Positions 1 to 9,128 are shown, counted from the stretch's first letter. The stretch is 64,000 nt of DNA from Cognatundibacterium squillarum (GCF_014652435.1 NZ_BMYU01000001.1:62001-126000); one strand, 5' to 3'. Program-made: numbers and translations. The notes: generated by a model not told the origin, from the sequence alone.

Positions 1-167
1 AAGCAATTTTATTGTTATTCTTGCATAAATTATTGTCTGATAATAATTTATTAAGGCGGCAGTGCAAAATGAAGGGTTTTGAATCATTGCTGAGAACCTG
101 CCAGCAGGGCGCTGATTTTGTATCAGATGCTTCAGGAGTATTTTGAAATTTAGCTGAACGCAGAAAT

Positions 168-205
168 AAAAAAAGACCAACAGCAAACTGTTGGTCTTTT
201 TTTAT
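168..205 (-). terminator. Rho-independent terminator of tRNA-Pro
   Basis: A perfect 10-bp stem (174-183 with 188-197, loop caaa) is flanked by A-rich and T-rich runs. Read on the minus strand it follows the tRNA-Pro gene directly and ends in a T tract. The flanking runs on both sides mean it could also work in the other direction. Confidence 0.85.
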
Positions 206-209
206 TTGA

Positions 210-286
210 TGGTCGGGGCGAGAAGATTCGAACTTCCGACCCCCTGCACCCCATGCAGGTACGCTACCAGGCTGCGCTACGCCCCG
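210..286 (-). tRNA. tRNA-Pro (anticodon GGG)
   Basis: On the minus strand the sequence folds as a full cloverleaf. The acceptor stem is CGGGGCG paired with CGCCCCG, the anticodon stem CCTGC/GCAGG encloses the loop ATGGGGT (anticodon GGG), and the T arm carries GTTCGAATC. The 3' CCA is encoded (210-212). It reads CCC/CCU proline codons. A strong terminator follows at once, so it looks monocistronic. Confidence 0.96.
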
Positions 287-510
287 ACTCGAACCTCTGA
301 TTATAGACGAAAGGATACTGAATTTCTACTTGCCGCCGGCGGGTGCACCGGGAAATGACAAAAACTGCAGTGCACCATCAAAAAAGTGGAAAAAAATTTC
401 CACACTTCTCTGAAAAGTTCATCAATTGTGCGCAAAAAACTGCAACAATACGCGCCACTATGCGGCGGACGCGGTGTCCTGCCGGGGAATACAGAGAGTG
501 AGACAACATC

Positions 511-1641
511 ATGACAATCAAAATCAGTCAGAATTTTGATGCGGGTGCCATCGAGGTGGTAAAAGCAGAGCAGGCGGGTGATATTCAGCTGAATCTGCGC
601 AAGGATTCGAACGCGGATTTCTGCCAGTGGTTCCATTTCCGTCTGCAGGGTGCGCGTGATCAGGAAGTGGTGATGCAATTCCTGAATGCAGGTGAATCGA
701 CTTACGCTAAAGGCTGGGAAGATTACCGTGCGGTGGCCAGTTATGACCGCGAAACCTGGTTCCGTGTGGATACGGAGTTTGACGGCAAAGTGATGACTGT
801 GCGCCATACGCCGGAACGCGACAGTGTTTATTACGCTTACTTTGAGCCATACAGCTGGGAGCGTCATCTGTCTTTGCTGGGCGGGGCAGAGCACTCGCCG
901 CTGGCACGTGTGGAAGATCTGGGTAACACCGTGGATGGCCGCGATCTGAATATGGTAGTGGTGGGTGATCCTGAAGCGCCGAAAAAAATCTGGATCATTG
1001 CGCGTCAGCATCCGGGTGAAAGCATGGCGGAGTGGCTGGTAGAAGGTACACTGAATGCCTTGCTGGACCCTGCAAATCCGTTTGCGCGTGAAATTCTGCA
1101 GCGTGCAGTCGTTTATGTGGTGCCGAACATGAATCCGGATGGTTCTGTGCGCGGCAATCTGCGTACCAATGCAGCCGGTGCGAATCTGAACCGTGAATGG
1201 ATGACGCCATCGCTGGAAACATCGCCGGAAGTGTATTACGTGAAAAACAAAATTCACGAAACCGGTTGCGATATGTTCCTGGATATTCACGGCGATGAAG
1301 CGTTGCCTTACATTTTCGTGGCAGGCAGTGAAATGATCGAAGGTTTCACTGAGAAACAAGCGCGTGAGCAACAGATTTTTGTGGATGCGTTCTGCGCAGC
1401 CAGCCCGGACTTCCAGACCAAGTACGGTTACGAAGCGTCTAAGTACAATGCAGATATGCTGAAACTGGCATCCAAATACATCGGCCATACGTTCAAATGC
1501 GTATCGCTGACACTGGAATTGCCGTTCAAGGATAATGCGAATCTGCCGGACGAATTCGTCGGCTGGGATGGTGCACGCAGCGCCAAACTGGGCGAAGCGA
1601 TGTTGCAGCCGATTCTGGCTTCGCTGAAAGCGGCTGAATAA
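511..1641 (+). CDS. M14-family zinc carboxypeptidase (bacterial cytosolic carboxypeptidase type)
   Basis: 376 aa, no signal peptide. The N-terminal third is a beta-rich domain typical of cytosolic carboxypeptidases, followed by the M14 peptidase domain. The zinc site is complete: HPGE at H167/E170 and a third ligand in DIHGDE at H260. The segment NPDGSVRGNLRTN...NLNREW is the substrate-binding region of the family. The catalytic glutamate is probably E336 in the LTLELPF segment. Members remove C-terminal residues from peptides or proteins; the substrate of the bacterial enzymes is not settled, and no cell-wall signal is visible here. It stands alone, 65 nt upstream of the CYTH gene. A frame on the opposite strand is open over the same stretch but shows no protein-like features. 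Confidence 0.9.
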   Translation: MTIKISQNFDAGAIEVVKAEQAGDIQLNLRKDSNADFCQWFHFRLQGARDQEVVMQFLNAGESTYAKGWEDYRAVASYDRETWFRVDTEFDGKVMTVRHTPERDSVYYAYFEPYSWERHLSLLGGAEHSPLARVEDLGNTVDGRDLNMVVVGDPEAPKKIWIIARQHPGESMAEWLVEGTLNALLDPANPFAREILQRAVVYVVPNMNPDGSVRGNLRTNAAGANLNREWMTPSLETSPEVYYVKNKIHETGCDMFLDIHGDEALPYIFVAGSEMIEGFTEKQAREQQIFVDAFCAASPDFQTKYGYEASKYNADMLKLASKYIGHTFKCVSLTLELPFKDNANLPDEFVGWDGARSAKLGEAMLQPILASLKAAE

Positions 1642-1706
1642 GCGCTTTCCGGTCACGGAATCTGATAAGCGTCTGCTGCGGCAGGCGCTTTTTTTATGAG
1701 GAAAAT

Positions 1707-2171
1707 ATGGGAAAAGAAATCGAGCGTAAGTTTCTGGTGACGTCGGATGCCTGGCGCAGTGAAGGGCACTCTTCCTTGCTGAGACAAGGCTATATCAGCG
1801 CCGAACCGGGCCGTATCGTGCGTGTGCGTATCGACGGCGACCGTGGCTGCATCACGATTAAAGGCATGGCAACGGGTGCAAGCTGCGGCGAATGGGAATA
1901 TCCGGTGCCTTTGCAGGACGCAGCGGAATTGCTGGATCAGGTATGCGAAAAGCCGCTGATCGAAAAATACCGCCACCGTATCGCGCGCGATGGTGTGCTG
2001 TGGGAAGTGGATGAGTTCCTCGGCGATAACGCCGGATTAGTGGTGGCGGAAATCGAGCTGGAATCGGAAGAGCAGCGTTTTGTTCGTCCTGACTGGTTGG
2101 GAGAGGAAGTGACGGAAGACCGCCGTTATGCAAATGCGAATCTGATTCGCAAACCGTTCAGCCAGTGGTAG
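1707..2171 (+). CDS. CYTH domain protein (tri/polyphosphate-type phosphohydrolase)
   Basis: 154 aa, a single CYTH domain. The N-terminus MGKEIERKFLV carries the ExExK metal/triphosphate motif of the family. Further Arg/Lys/Glu residues follow along the tunnel strands (VRVRIDGDRGCITIKG, WEVDEF, VAEIEL). Small bacterial CYTH proteins of this size act on inorganic tripolyphosphate or on thiamine triphosphate, while class IV adenylate cyclases share the fold; sequence alone does not separate them, though tripolyphosphatase is the commoner activity in betaproteobacteria. The start is supported by GAGGAAAAT just upstream. Confidence 0.88.
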   Translation: MGKEIERKFLVTSDAWRSEGHSSLLRQGYISAEPGRIVRVRIDGDRGCITIKGMATGASCGEWEYPVPLQDAAELLDQVCEKPLIEKYRHRIARDGVLWEVDEFLGDNAGLVVAEIELESEEQRFVRPDWLGEEVTEDRRYANANLIRKPFSQW

Positions 2172-2511
2172 GCGGAGTGCGATATTGTGGTAAATATGCG
2201 ATTTCGATAAAATTTTGCTATTAATTTAAAAAACTTTATTGAAAATCATAAAATATATGGCGGTGCAGCATTTGTGCCGGACAAGATTTGACGGGCATCG
2301 TTTGCAAGCCGGATAATCTGCTGTCTGACCGCCTGTCGGTCGAATGCTGTATGCTGCATTCTTTGTTCCTATGATGGTTTCAGGCTGAATCCGGCCCGGA
2401 AATCGTCGCCCGGATGTTTGTCTTCTTATTGTGTTCTCATCCAGAATGATGAGTTTGTTGCTAGAAATAGTGACAAATATCGCTCTCGAGGTTTGTATAA
2501 AAGGTCACAAA
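2172..2511. other. Intergenic region with promoter-like element
   Basis: No gene is supported in these 340 bp. The first part is AT-rich. At 2367-2382 lies a 16-bp sequence, tcctatgatggtttca, that also occurs upstream of isocitrate lyase at 18717-18732, where it contains the presumed -10 box TATGAT. Here the hexamer 17 bp upstream is poor, so a promoter at 2370 is only possible. Confidence 0.4.
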
Positions 2512-3675
2512 ATGAACAAGAATGAATTAATCCGGGGTGTCGTTCTGAGCAGCGTACTGTTTTCAGCGCTGGCGCAGGCAGATTACAAAGTATTAATCGG
2601 TGTTGATCCGGCCGATGTGCAGAGTAAGAATCTTGCGACACTGACTTCGCCTACACCGGCACTGAGCGCAGCACTCAATAGTCAGATCTCTTTACGGCAG
2701 ACAAATGATCTGACGGATGCAATGCGCGCCACCCGTACGCAGGAAAACGATATTGTGGTTGGCCCGTCTCATGTGGCAGCTTCTGCGATCAGCCATCATT
2801 ATCAGTTGCTCGCTCGTCAGAAACAAAACGCGGAATACGTGCTGATCGCACGTACGGAAATCAGCAATCCGCAGCAAATGAGCGGATCCCGTTTATATCT
2901 GACACAGCAGGATTCAGTGCGTACCTATCTGGCAAAGGCAATGGTGGAAGAGTCCGGCCTTACACTGAAGTCTTTCAAAAACGTGACCTATGGCAAAACC
3001 AGCGGCGCGGGTTTGCTGGCGCTGAGCTCGAATATGGCCGATGTTACGGTCGCCAGCAAAGAAGAGGCGGAAGCCTGGATCAAAGCCAATCCTAAGCAGG
3101 GAAAAATCATTAAGATCACCAAGCCGGTACCGTCAGGACTGGCTGTGCTGGTCAAAAAGAGTCTCAGCGATGCAGAAAAGAAGAAAGTGTCGCGCTGGAT
3201 TACTTCTGCGGATGCAGAGTCGGCCGGACTGGGTAAAATGCAGCCAGCTTCGCTGGCGGACGAAAGCCTTTACCGTTACATCGCCAGCCTCGGTATTCTG
3301 ACGCCGCCAACGATACCGGGTGTGACAACAGTGGATACGCCGATGGTGCAAAGACTGATTGCTGCCGGTATTACAGCGGTCGATACCCGTTCGCAGAAAG
3401 AGTTTGAACAGGAGCGTATTCGTGGTGCAATCCACGCGCCCTATATTGAAAAAAGCCTGAAAGACCGCGATTTTGATGCGCGTCTGGACGACTATTCTGC
3501 AATCAGCCGTTTACCAAAAGATAAGCCGGTGATTTTCTATTGCAACGGACCTGAATGCTGGAAATCCTATAAGGCGGTAATTGTTGGCAAACAGGCGGGA
3601 ATTCAGAAAATTTACTGGTACCGCGAAGGCATGCCGGACTGGCGCGAAAACAAAATGCCGGTCGAAGCAAAATAA
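2512..3675 (+). CDS. Exported PhnD-like binding domain fused to a rhodanese domain
   Basis: 387 aa. The start at 2512 is chosen because AAAGG lies just upstream and it gives a clean signal peptide ending ...ALAQA before DYK. Residues about 24-260 resemble the phosphate/phosphonate (PhnD-type) periplasmic binding proteins. Residues about 285-387 are a rhodanese domain: VDTRSQKEFEQERIRGAIHAPY, then the active-site loop around YCNGPECWKS (Cys 344 and Cys 349) and YWYREGMPDW. Related rhodaneses with a Cys-Trp in the loop occur with PQQ-dependent alcohol oxidation, but no such genes lie nearby. It probably acts in the periplasm in binding a small ligand coupled to sulfur or thiol chemistry; the function is inferred from domains only. 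Confidence 0.8.
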   Translation: MNKNELIRGVVLSSVLFSALAQADYKVLIGVDPADVQSKNLATLTSPTPALSAALNSQISLRQTNDLTDAMRATRTQENDIVVGPSHVAASAISHHYQLLARQKQNAEYVLIARTEISNPQQMSGSRLYLTQQDSVRTYLAKAMVEESGLTLKSFKNVTYGKTSGAGLLALSSNMADVTVASKEEAEAWIKANPKQGKIIKITKPVPSGLAVLVKKSLSDAEKKKVSRWITSADAESAGLGKMQPASLADESLYRYIASLGILTPPTIPGVTTVDTPMVQRLIAAGITAVDTRSQKEFEQERIRGAIHAPYIEKSLKDRDFDARLDDYSAISRLPKDKPVIFYCNGPECWKSYKAVIVGKQAGIQKIYWYREGMPDWRENKMPVEAK

Positions 3676-3755
3676 ACCTTCGGCAACGATGTGATGGATC
3701 GAATGAAAGATTAAATTCATCGCAGGATGTTCCGGCGCTGCAATGTGCCGGAAAC

Positions 3756-3790
3756 AAAAAACCGTTCAGTTTGCGCTGAACGGTTTTTTT
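3756..3790 (+). terminator. Rho-independent terminator (bidirectional)
   Basis: An 11-bp stem (3759-3769 with 3776-3786, loop tttgcg) is flanked by A and T runs. It sits between the convergent gene ends at 3675 and 3815 and can serve both. Confidence 0.85.
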
Positions 3791-3814
3791 ATTGCAGATT
3801 CTTAACGCTGATAT

Positions 3815-4117
3815 TCAGAGGTTTCCCGCAAAGTGTTTGCTTCCTGAGGCAATCCAGACCACCAGCGCCAGCACACTGACCGGAAATGAAAATAACAGCG
3901 GAACAGCCAATGCCGGATAGCTGTAGCTGATCAGGCTACTCATTGCCGCAATGGCTGCTGGTATCAGCATTAGTTTGCTGACATAGCGGTTAAATGCAGC
4001 AGGGTCTTTCAGTGCAGCGTAATCGACCACATTCAGCAAAGGTTTTGTGCCTGCAAAGTAAAATGCGACTGCGCACAGCAACGTGATCAACGCCAGAATT
4101 AATTGAATACCGGACAT
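3815..4117 (-). CDS. Small integral membrane protein, unknown function
   Basis: 100 aa. The start at 4117 is preceded by a good AAAGGA site on the minus strand. Three hydrophobic segments are visible (about residues 4-24, 48-68 and 72-94), with a short polar stretch FNRYVSK between the first two. The organisation is reminiscent of DUF3784-type small membrane proteins, but the match is too weak to claim. It is convergent with the rhodanese fusion and divergent from the ClpP-fold gene, so probably transcribed alone. Confidence 0.65.
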   Translation of the reverse strand: MSGIQLILALITLLCAVAFYFAGTKPLLNVVDYAALKDPAAFNRYVSKLMLIPAAIAAMSSLISYSYPALAVPLLFSFPVSVLALVVWIASGSKHFAGNL

Positions 4118-4307
4118 GATTTTCCTTTCACAGAAATTTCGGCTGTGCAGCAATCATAATGTAATTTTGACAAATTTTCACAGTAAACATATTATTGCCA
4201 TCTTTTTATTAATTTGCGATAAAAACGGATATTCACGACGGTGAGGGAATATTGCTTTTTCCGTTTATTTCCCGAAGCTACCAGCAACCTGAAATCAATA
4301 GTCATAC

Positions 4308-5144
4308 ATGAAAATTCTGAAGAAAATCGCTGGCCTTTCTGTGCTGGCAGCAAGTCTTTGCTTAACTGTGACAGCACGGGCGGACGAACCGACATTCAGC
4401 TTGAGCAGGGAAGGACAAACAATCGTTTTTAAAGGTGGAATTGACAAAGCTTCTTCTGAAGCCCTGATTTCTGCCATTAATGAAGGTGCCAACCGTATCG
4501 TCATCACTTCGCAAGGGGGCAGCATGGAACATGCGCTGGATATTGCCGAAGTGATGCATAAGCATAAAATCGTTCTGGAAGTAAAAGATTATTGTGGCTC
4601 AGCCTGTGCGAATTTTTTGTTTATCGCAGCTTCAGAGAAAAAATTATTACCGGATGCTATGTTGGGTTTTCATGGTGGTTCAATGAGTTCAAGTGCTAAA
4701 AAGGACACTATCCGAAAAGCAAAGGCCAGCAAAAATGAAACCGTGCGGCAGGTGGCGCAAATGCTTGAAAGAACCTGGACTTTTTATGAGTCTGTTGGAT
4801 TCGATGATGAACTCATCGTTATTTCAGGAAAACTGACACGGAATGTGCCGACGATATATCGTGTTGAGCTTAAAGATAGCAGCGAACAAAAAGTCTTTAC
4901 AGAAGAAAAGCGTTTTCAAGCTTTTATGAAAGCGCATATAAAGGAAATAAAAAGCTTCTCTTTCGATCCGGATTCTCCGCTGATCTATTTCCCGAATCTG
5001 CACATGCTGAAGAAGTACGGTGTCACCGGCATTACAGACTATCCGTATCCGGCAGACCAGCAAGCGATGGATGCGCTGACAAAACGCCTGATTGATCAGG
5101 ATGATTTAGATATCAAACTGATTGGTGACTATGTACGTCAGTAA
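4308..5144 (+). CDS. Exported ClpP/crotonase-fold protein (COG3904-like)
   Basis: 278 aa with a signal peptide (MKILKKIAGL...TARA, cut before DEP). The middle of the protein shows the ClpP/SppA pattern: a glycine-rich strand ITSQGGSMEHALDIAEVM, a candidate nucleophile serine in DYCGSACANFLFIA, and a candidate catalytic histidine in LGFHGGSM. The C-terminal 120 residues have no recognisable motif. Such periplasmic ClpP-like proteins have no established substrate. The gene is single, with a terminator at 5214-5246. Confidence 0.75.
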   Translation: MKILKKIAGLSVLAASLCLTVTARADEPTFSLSREGQTIVFKGGIDKASSEALISAINEGANRIVITSQGGSMEHALDIAEVMHKHKIVLEVKDYCGSACANFLFIAASEKKLLPDAMLGFHGGSMSSSAKKDTIRKAKASKNETVRQVAQMLERTWTFYESVGFDDELIVISGKLTRNVPTIYRVELKDSSEQKVFTEEKRFQAFMKAHIKEIKSFSFDPDSPLIYFPNLHMLKKYGVTGITDYPYPADQQAMDALTKRLIDQDDLDIKLIGDYVRQ

Positions 5145-5209
5145 CGTTCTGCCGGTTTCATTCCGAAATAGCAGAGCCGGATAGCACGCTCTTTGAAGCG
5201 TCAGCCGGA

Positions 5210-5250
5210 AAATAAAAAGCGATACCGTTTTCAGCGGCATCGCTTTTTGT
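5210..5250. terminator. Bidirectional terminator
   Basis: The stem aaaaagcgat-a-ccg pairs with cgg-c-atcgcttttt (5214-5226 with 5234-5246) with one mismatch. It lies between convergent genes ending at 5144 and 5272. Confidence 0.8.
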
Positions 5251-5271
5251 TTTTGGACTTGGAATAAAAAA

Positions 5272-5646
5272 CTATTTCCCTGCGACCGCAGACACGTATT
5301 TCGCCACCGTCCGGATTTCATCTTCGCTGAGCAAGCCTTTAAACGCAGGCATTACGCCGATCCCGCCGCGTACGGCTTTTTCGACGCGTGCCGCATCTGG
5401 TTTTAACTCATCCAGTACCGGGCCGATATCGCCGCTGCTGTCCGCATCTTTCAGGGTGTGGCACAACGCGCAGGCGGGTGCTGCTTTGGTGGTGAAGATT
5501 TTTTTGCCTGCGGCCAGTTCTGCTGCGGTTGGCGGGGTAGCATTTGCGGCTGCAGGTGTGGCTGTCTGGGCGAATGCAGAGCTGCCACTCAGTACCAGCA
5601 AGACTGCAAATGCAGCGGACGCTTTGATCGTTGTGTGTAGCATCAT
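5272..5646 (-). CDS. sorB: Sulfite dehydrogenase cytochrome c subunit (SorB-like)
   Basis: 124 aa with a signal peptide ending near ...SSAFAQ. One c-type haem site is present, CALCH at residues 59-63, with a likely axial methionine at M99 in GVMPAF. This is the size and layout of the small cytochrome that takes electrons from the molybdenum subunit of SorAB-type sulfite dehydrogenases and passes them to the respiratory chain. Its start overlaps the stop of the sorA gene by 4 nt (ATGA), so the two are translationally coupled. The gene name rests on this pairing; other small mono-haem cytochromes look alike. Confidence 0.82.
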   Translation of the reverse strand: MMLHTTIKASAAFAVLLVLSGSSAFAQTATPAAANATPPTAAELAAGKKIFTTKAAPACALCHTLKDADSSGDIGPVLDELKPDAARVEKAVRGGIGVMPAFKGLLSEDEIRTVAKYVSAVAGK

Positions 5647-6881
5647 GCTGCCACCGTCACGCTGACGGCATGGTCTGCCCAGCTGTTATTGTTGTAGCCA
5701 TGCGCGTTTTCCAGACGCTGTTCAGGCTGCACATTGCCAGCGGTATCGGTAGCGCGGCTGACCAGTTTGTGTGCACCTGCGGATAAGGGCAGGGTGACGC
5801 TGAACTGACGCCATGCGTATTTGCCCATATCCGGACCAAAGAAACGGGCTTTATGCCAGCTTTTGCCGCCATCGGCAGAAACTTCCACCAGCCTTACCGC
5901 GTGCACGCCGCCGAATGCCACGCCCTGAATCACGGTTTGACCTGCACTCAGTTCGCCGTTGTCTGCCAGCGGTGCGGTAATCCAGGATTTCACCGGCATT
6001 TCCCAGACGGATGGATCATTCGGGCTGCTTTCCTGACCGGCAGCGGTAATGCGGTAGCCATGCTTCTGGATTTTGGCTTCGGTCTGCGTCTGGGTAAATG
6101 CCAGACGCTTGATGTATTTGATGTTATTGACGCCGGTGTAACCCGGTACGATCAGGCGCAGCGGGCCGCCGTGCGCCAGCGGCAGCGGAGAGCCGTTCAG
6201 TTCCCACGCCAGAATCGCATCTTCAAAGGCTTTCAGCGGCATTGAACGTTCAACGATTAAGGATTTCGGATCCACGCCTTCCGGCAGTTTTTCGCCACCG
6301 GTACCGGTCATAAATGCCATGCCATCGGCGACACCGCCGCAGGCTTCGATCAGGGCTTTGACCGGAACGCCGCTCCAGACCACGCAACCGGCAGCGCCGA
6401 CCTGCCACGGTGTGCCGCTGGGTTTGCTCGGGAAAAATCCGCGTCCGTTGCCGGAACATTGCAGCACCGTAGTCACAGATTCCACACCCATCGCACGCAA
6501 TTGTTTGAGGCTGAAGCTGGCTGGCTTTTTGACGCCTTCCACCTGCAAAACCCATGCATCACGGTCCGCAACGATGGCGGCATCCGGTGTTGGCAGATTG
6601 TTGCGGATGAACAGTTTTTCAGACGGTGTAATCACGCTGCTGCCGAAGGCACTGCGTTTCAGTTCGATGGTGCTGGAAGAATGCACGATCATCGCGTCTG
6701 CTGTTTTCCAGCTGGCAAATGGCGGCAGCGGTTTTGGCGCTGCGGCAGTTGCGGCTGCCTGTGCCATTGCAGTTTTGGAAAATCCGCTTAAACCGGCGGC
6801 AGACAAAGCCAGACCGGTGCCGGCCAGCCAGTGGCGGCGTGTCAGACTTTGTGGCTGTTTTTCAGAGGAATGTGATGACAT
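5643..6881 (-). CDS. sorA: Sulfite dehydrogenase molybdopterin subunit (SorA-like)
   Basis: 412 aa. The N-terminus has a twin-arginine signal (LTRRHWLAGTG, R15-R16) followed by a hydrophobic stretch, as expected for a folded molybdoenzyme exported by Tat. The Mo-ligating cysteine is C142 in VLQCSGNGRGFF, characteristic of the sulfite oxidase family. The C-terminal part is the Ig-like dimerisation domain (SADGGKSWHKARFFG...). The enzyme oxidises sulfite to sulfate in the periplasm, with the cytochrome encoded downstream as electron acceptor. A strong AAGGAG site precedes the start. SoxC-type enzymes share the fold, but no sox genes are present here. Confidence 0.9.
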   Translation of the reverse strand: MSSHSSEKQPQSLTRRHWLAGTGLALSAAGLSGFSKTAMAQAAATAAAPKPLPPFASWKTADAMIVHSSSTIELKRSAFGSSVITPSEKLFIRNNLPTPDAAIVADRDAWVLQVEGVKKPASFSLKQLRAMGVESVTTVLQCSGNGRGFFPSKPSGTPWQVGAAGCVVWSGVPVKALIEACGGVADGMAFMTGTGGEKLPEGVDPKSLIVERSMPLKAFEDAILAWELNGSPLPLAHGGPLRLIVPGYTGVNNIKYIKRLAFTQTQTEAKIQKHGYRITAAGQESSPNDPSVWEMPVKSWITAPLADNGELSAGQTVIQGVAFGGVHAVRLVEVSADGGKSWHKARFFGPDMGKYAWRQFSVTLPLSAGAHKLVSRATDTAGNVQPEQRLENAHGYNNNSWADHAVSVTVAA

Positions 6882-6940
6882 GCAAGTCTCCTTATGTGAT
6901 CGGTGCGGCTATGCTGCCGCTGCAAATCAGAAAAATTTCT

Positions 6941-8182
6941 TCAGTGAAAATGGGCTGTTCCGGGAGCCGGTGTGTCGTCCGGCGCTTCCGGATGCACCAG
7001 TTCGCCGTCTGCATCGGCAAACATCGGCGTACCGCAGTCGTCGCAGAATTCTGCGTCGTAAATTTCGTTCTGCCAGATGATGTCGACAATACCGCATTCA
7101 CGCAGCAAATCAGAAATCTCACCGCCTAAACGGCCAGCTTCATCGAACTGCACAGCAGTGTTTTTGTCGTCTGGCTGATACAAAGGCCAGACCACGCCGT
7201 ACAGAATTTCCGGTTTGTCGGCAGCGGCGAAACCGATCCGGTATTCATCCACTTCATCACCGGTTTCCGGTGTGTCCGGATGCCGGAAACCCGCAATTAC
7301 CGCGCGGATCGAATCCGGATGCAGTTCAAAGGTTTCGCCAAGGTAGTACACCGCTGATTGCAGCGATACCGGACGAATACGCAGATCCGCTTCGCGGCAG
7401 GCGCTGAAATAAGATTCCGGCAGCAAAGGCTCGGTATTGCAGCCGGGAATCAGCCGGTGCAACAAGTTCTCAGTTTGTTCGGTCCATTCTTTCAGAACAG
7501 CGTCCTTGGCTTTTTCTGTATCGAATGGTGCTGCGCTTAACTGCCAGCGGAACAAAGGGGCACCTTCCGGCACAGCCACCACTGCCATCAGAAAGCGTAC
7601 GTCTGCCAGAAACGGCACGGTGGGCGGATTTTCCGGTGTTGACTGGCTGGTTTTGCCTTGCATCAGCACGGCGGTTTGTTGTTCCAGCAAAGCAAAGGTT
7701 TCGCAGTGCTGGCGCGGTAACTGTTCAATCGAAAATAAATGCGGCAGTAAGCGTAAGCGCGCATCCGGCGCCAGCAGAACATTGCTGAAGCAATGTGCAA
7801 ACTGCTGTTGCATATCGGCGCTGAGCGGGCCGGAAGCAATTTCAAAACGGGTCCAGGCCAGCACCGGCGCAGCGATCAGTAAGCTGCGCCACGGTTTGCC
7901 TTCATGTTCAAACTGCAGCGAGGTGCTGACCGTTTCCATGGTTTCGGCCAGCACTTCATAACCATTCGGAGATTTTTGCAGCAAGTGCTCGGTGGCACCA
8001 TCCAGAATATCCTGATGGTGCAGATGCAGGCTGCGGATTACTTGTTCGTCCAGCTGCTGTTGCCAGCACTGATCTTCATAACGGCTGGAAGATTGCGCAA
8101 CAGCCACGGCCAGGTTGACGAGGCGCTGACTTTCAGCGGCCAGTTTTTGTCTGGAATGTTTGATTGGGCGGCGCATAGTCAT
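6941..8182 (-). CDS. DUF2863 family protein
   Basis: 413 aa, soluble. The whole sequence follows the DUF2863 pattern known from Burkholderiales: an N-terminal helix beginning LAAESQRLVNLAVAVAQSSSRYEDQCWQ, the segment LLIAAPVLAWTRFEIASGPL in the first third, SIEQLPR near residue 150, and a C-terminal DxCGTPMFADADGELVHPEAP stretch. No function is known for the family. An alternative start two codons in (8176) has the better-spaced GAG ribosome site. It lies 59 nt upstream of sorA on the same strand, possibly cotranscribed, though it is normally found without sorAB. Confidence 0.82.
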   Translation of the reverse strand: MTMRRPIKHSRQKLAAESQRLVNLAVAVAQSSSRYEDQCWQQQLDEQVIRSLHLHHQDILDGATEHLLQKSPNGYEVLAETMETVSTSLQFEHEGKPWRSLLIAAPVLAWTRFEIASGPLSADMQQQFAHCFSNVLLAPDARLRLLPHLFSIEQLPRQHCETFALLEQQTAVLMQGKTSQSTPENPPTVPFLADVRFLMAVVAVPEGAPLFRWQLSAAPFDTEKAKDAVLKEWTEQTENLLHRLIPGCNTEPLLPESYFSACREADLRIRPVSLQSAVYYLGETFELHPDSIRAVIAGFRHPDTPETGDEVDEYRIGFAAADKPEILYGVVWPLYQPDDKNTAVQFDEAGRLGGEISDLLRECGIVDIIWQNEIYDAEFCDDCGTPMFADADGELVHPEAPDDTPAPGTAHFH

Positions 8183-8235
8183 CTCTTTTCTTGTGTGCGG
8201 AAACCTTGCTGCGCCGGAGTCAGCGCAGCGCAGGA

Positions 8236-8934
8236 TTACGCCGTTTTGCGCTGATACTGGCTATTGCCGAACAGCGCATCACGCGCGGTATCCGATGTTA
8301 AGGGTTTGCGGTAGTCGGCCAGCACCTGCACAGCACGTTGTACGGCAGGGCGGGCGGCGATTTCATCAAACCAGCGTTTGGCATGGGGGAATTCTTCCCA
8401 GTTGATGCCCTGATTCGCGGCAGAGCGTGCCCACGGGAACACGGCAATGTCTGCAATCGTGTATTGCTCACCAGCCAGATACGGTGTGCGCGACAACTGG
8501 GTATCGATCACACCGTATAAGCGGCGTGCTTCATTGGTGTAGCGGTCATAGGCGTAGTCGATTTTTTCCGGCGCATAAATGCGGAAATGGTGCGCTTGTC
8601 CGAGCATCGGGCCAAAGCCGCCCATCTGGAACATCAGCCATTGCAGCGTCTGATATTTTTCGCGGTCGGTATCACCGAGAAACTGGCCGCTTTTACCGGC
8701 CAGATAGACCAGAATCGCACCGGATTCAAACAGAGAAATCGGTTTATTGTCCGGCCCGTCAGAATCCACAATCGCCGGAATTTTATTGTTCGGAGAAATC
8801 GCCAGAAATTCTGGTTTGAACTGATCGCCGGCACCGATATCCACCGGAAACACCCGGTAAGGCAGGCCGCATTCTTCCAGCATGATATGCACTTTGTGGC
8901 CGTTTGGTGTGGGCCAGGAATAAACATCAATCAT
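8236..8934 (-). CDS. Glutathione S-transferase (YfcG/YghU type)
   Basis: 232 aa. The thioredoxin-like N-domain starts MIDVYSWPTPNGHKVHIMLEECGLPY, and the cis-proline/glutathione site is NNKIPAIVDSD followed by LFESGAILVYLAGK. The helical C-domain includes YTIADIAVFPWAR, the N-capping motif of GSTs. The N-terminal Asn/Thr-Pro in place of a catalytic Tyr/Cys places it with the disulfide-reductase-like nu class. The start at 8934 is set by AAGGAAAACC upstream; a longer frame without ribosome site extends to 9075. It is divergent from the nucleotidyltransferase gene. Confidence 0.9.
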   Translation of the reverse strand: MIDVYSWPTPNGHKVHIMLEECGLPYRVFPVDIGAGDQFKPEFLAISPNNKIPAIVDSDGPDNKPISLFESGAILVYLAGKSGQFLGDTDREKYQTLQWLMFQMGGFGPMLGQAHHFRIYAPEKIDYAYDRYTNEARRLYGVIDTQLSRTPYLAGEQYTIADIAVFPWARSAANQGINWEEFPHAKRWFDEIAARPAVQRAVQVLADYRKPLTSDTARDALFGNSQYQRKTA

Positions 8935-9128
8935 GGTTTTCCTTCCGCGTTCAGAGGGTAATGATAACAATGTCAGGGAATGCAGCATGCAAAGCAAACG
9001 CTGCATGACGAACAGATTATGAACCTGCGCCGGAATTTTTGCAGACGTTTCCAACTGTGCAAGGTATGCTGTCACGATATGGCAGAAATTTCAATGATTC
9101 CTGTCCGGGTTTTATCAAGGAGAAGTAC

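Noticed and set aside
61..150. A 25-codon frame starting at 69 near the left edge
   Set aside because: Ribosome site is poorly spaced, composition is not protein-like, and nothing supports it.
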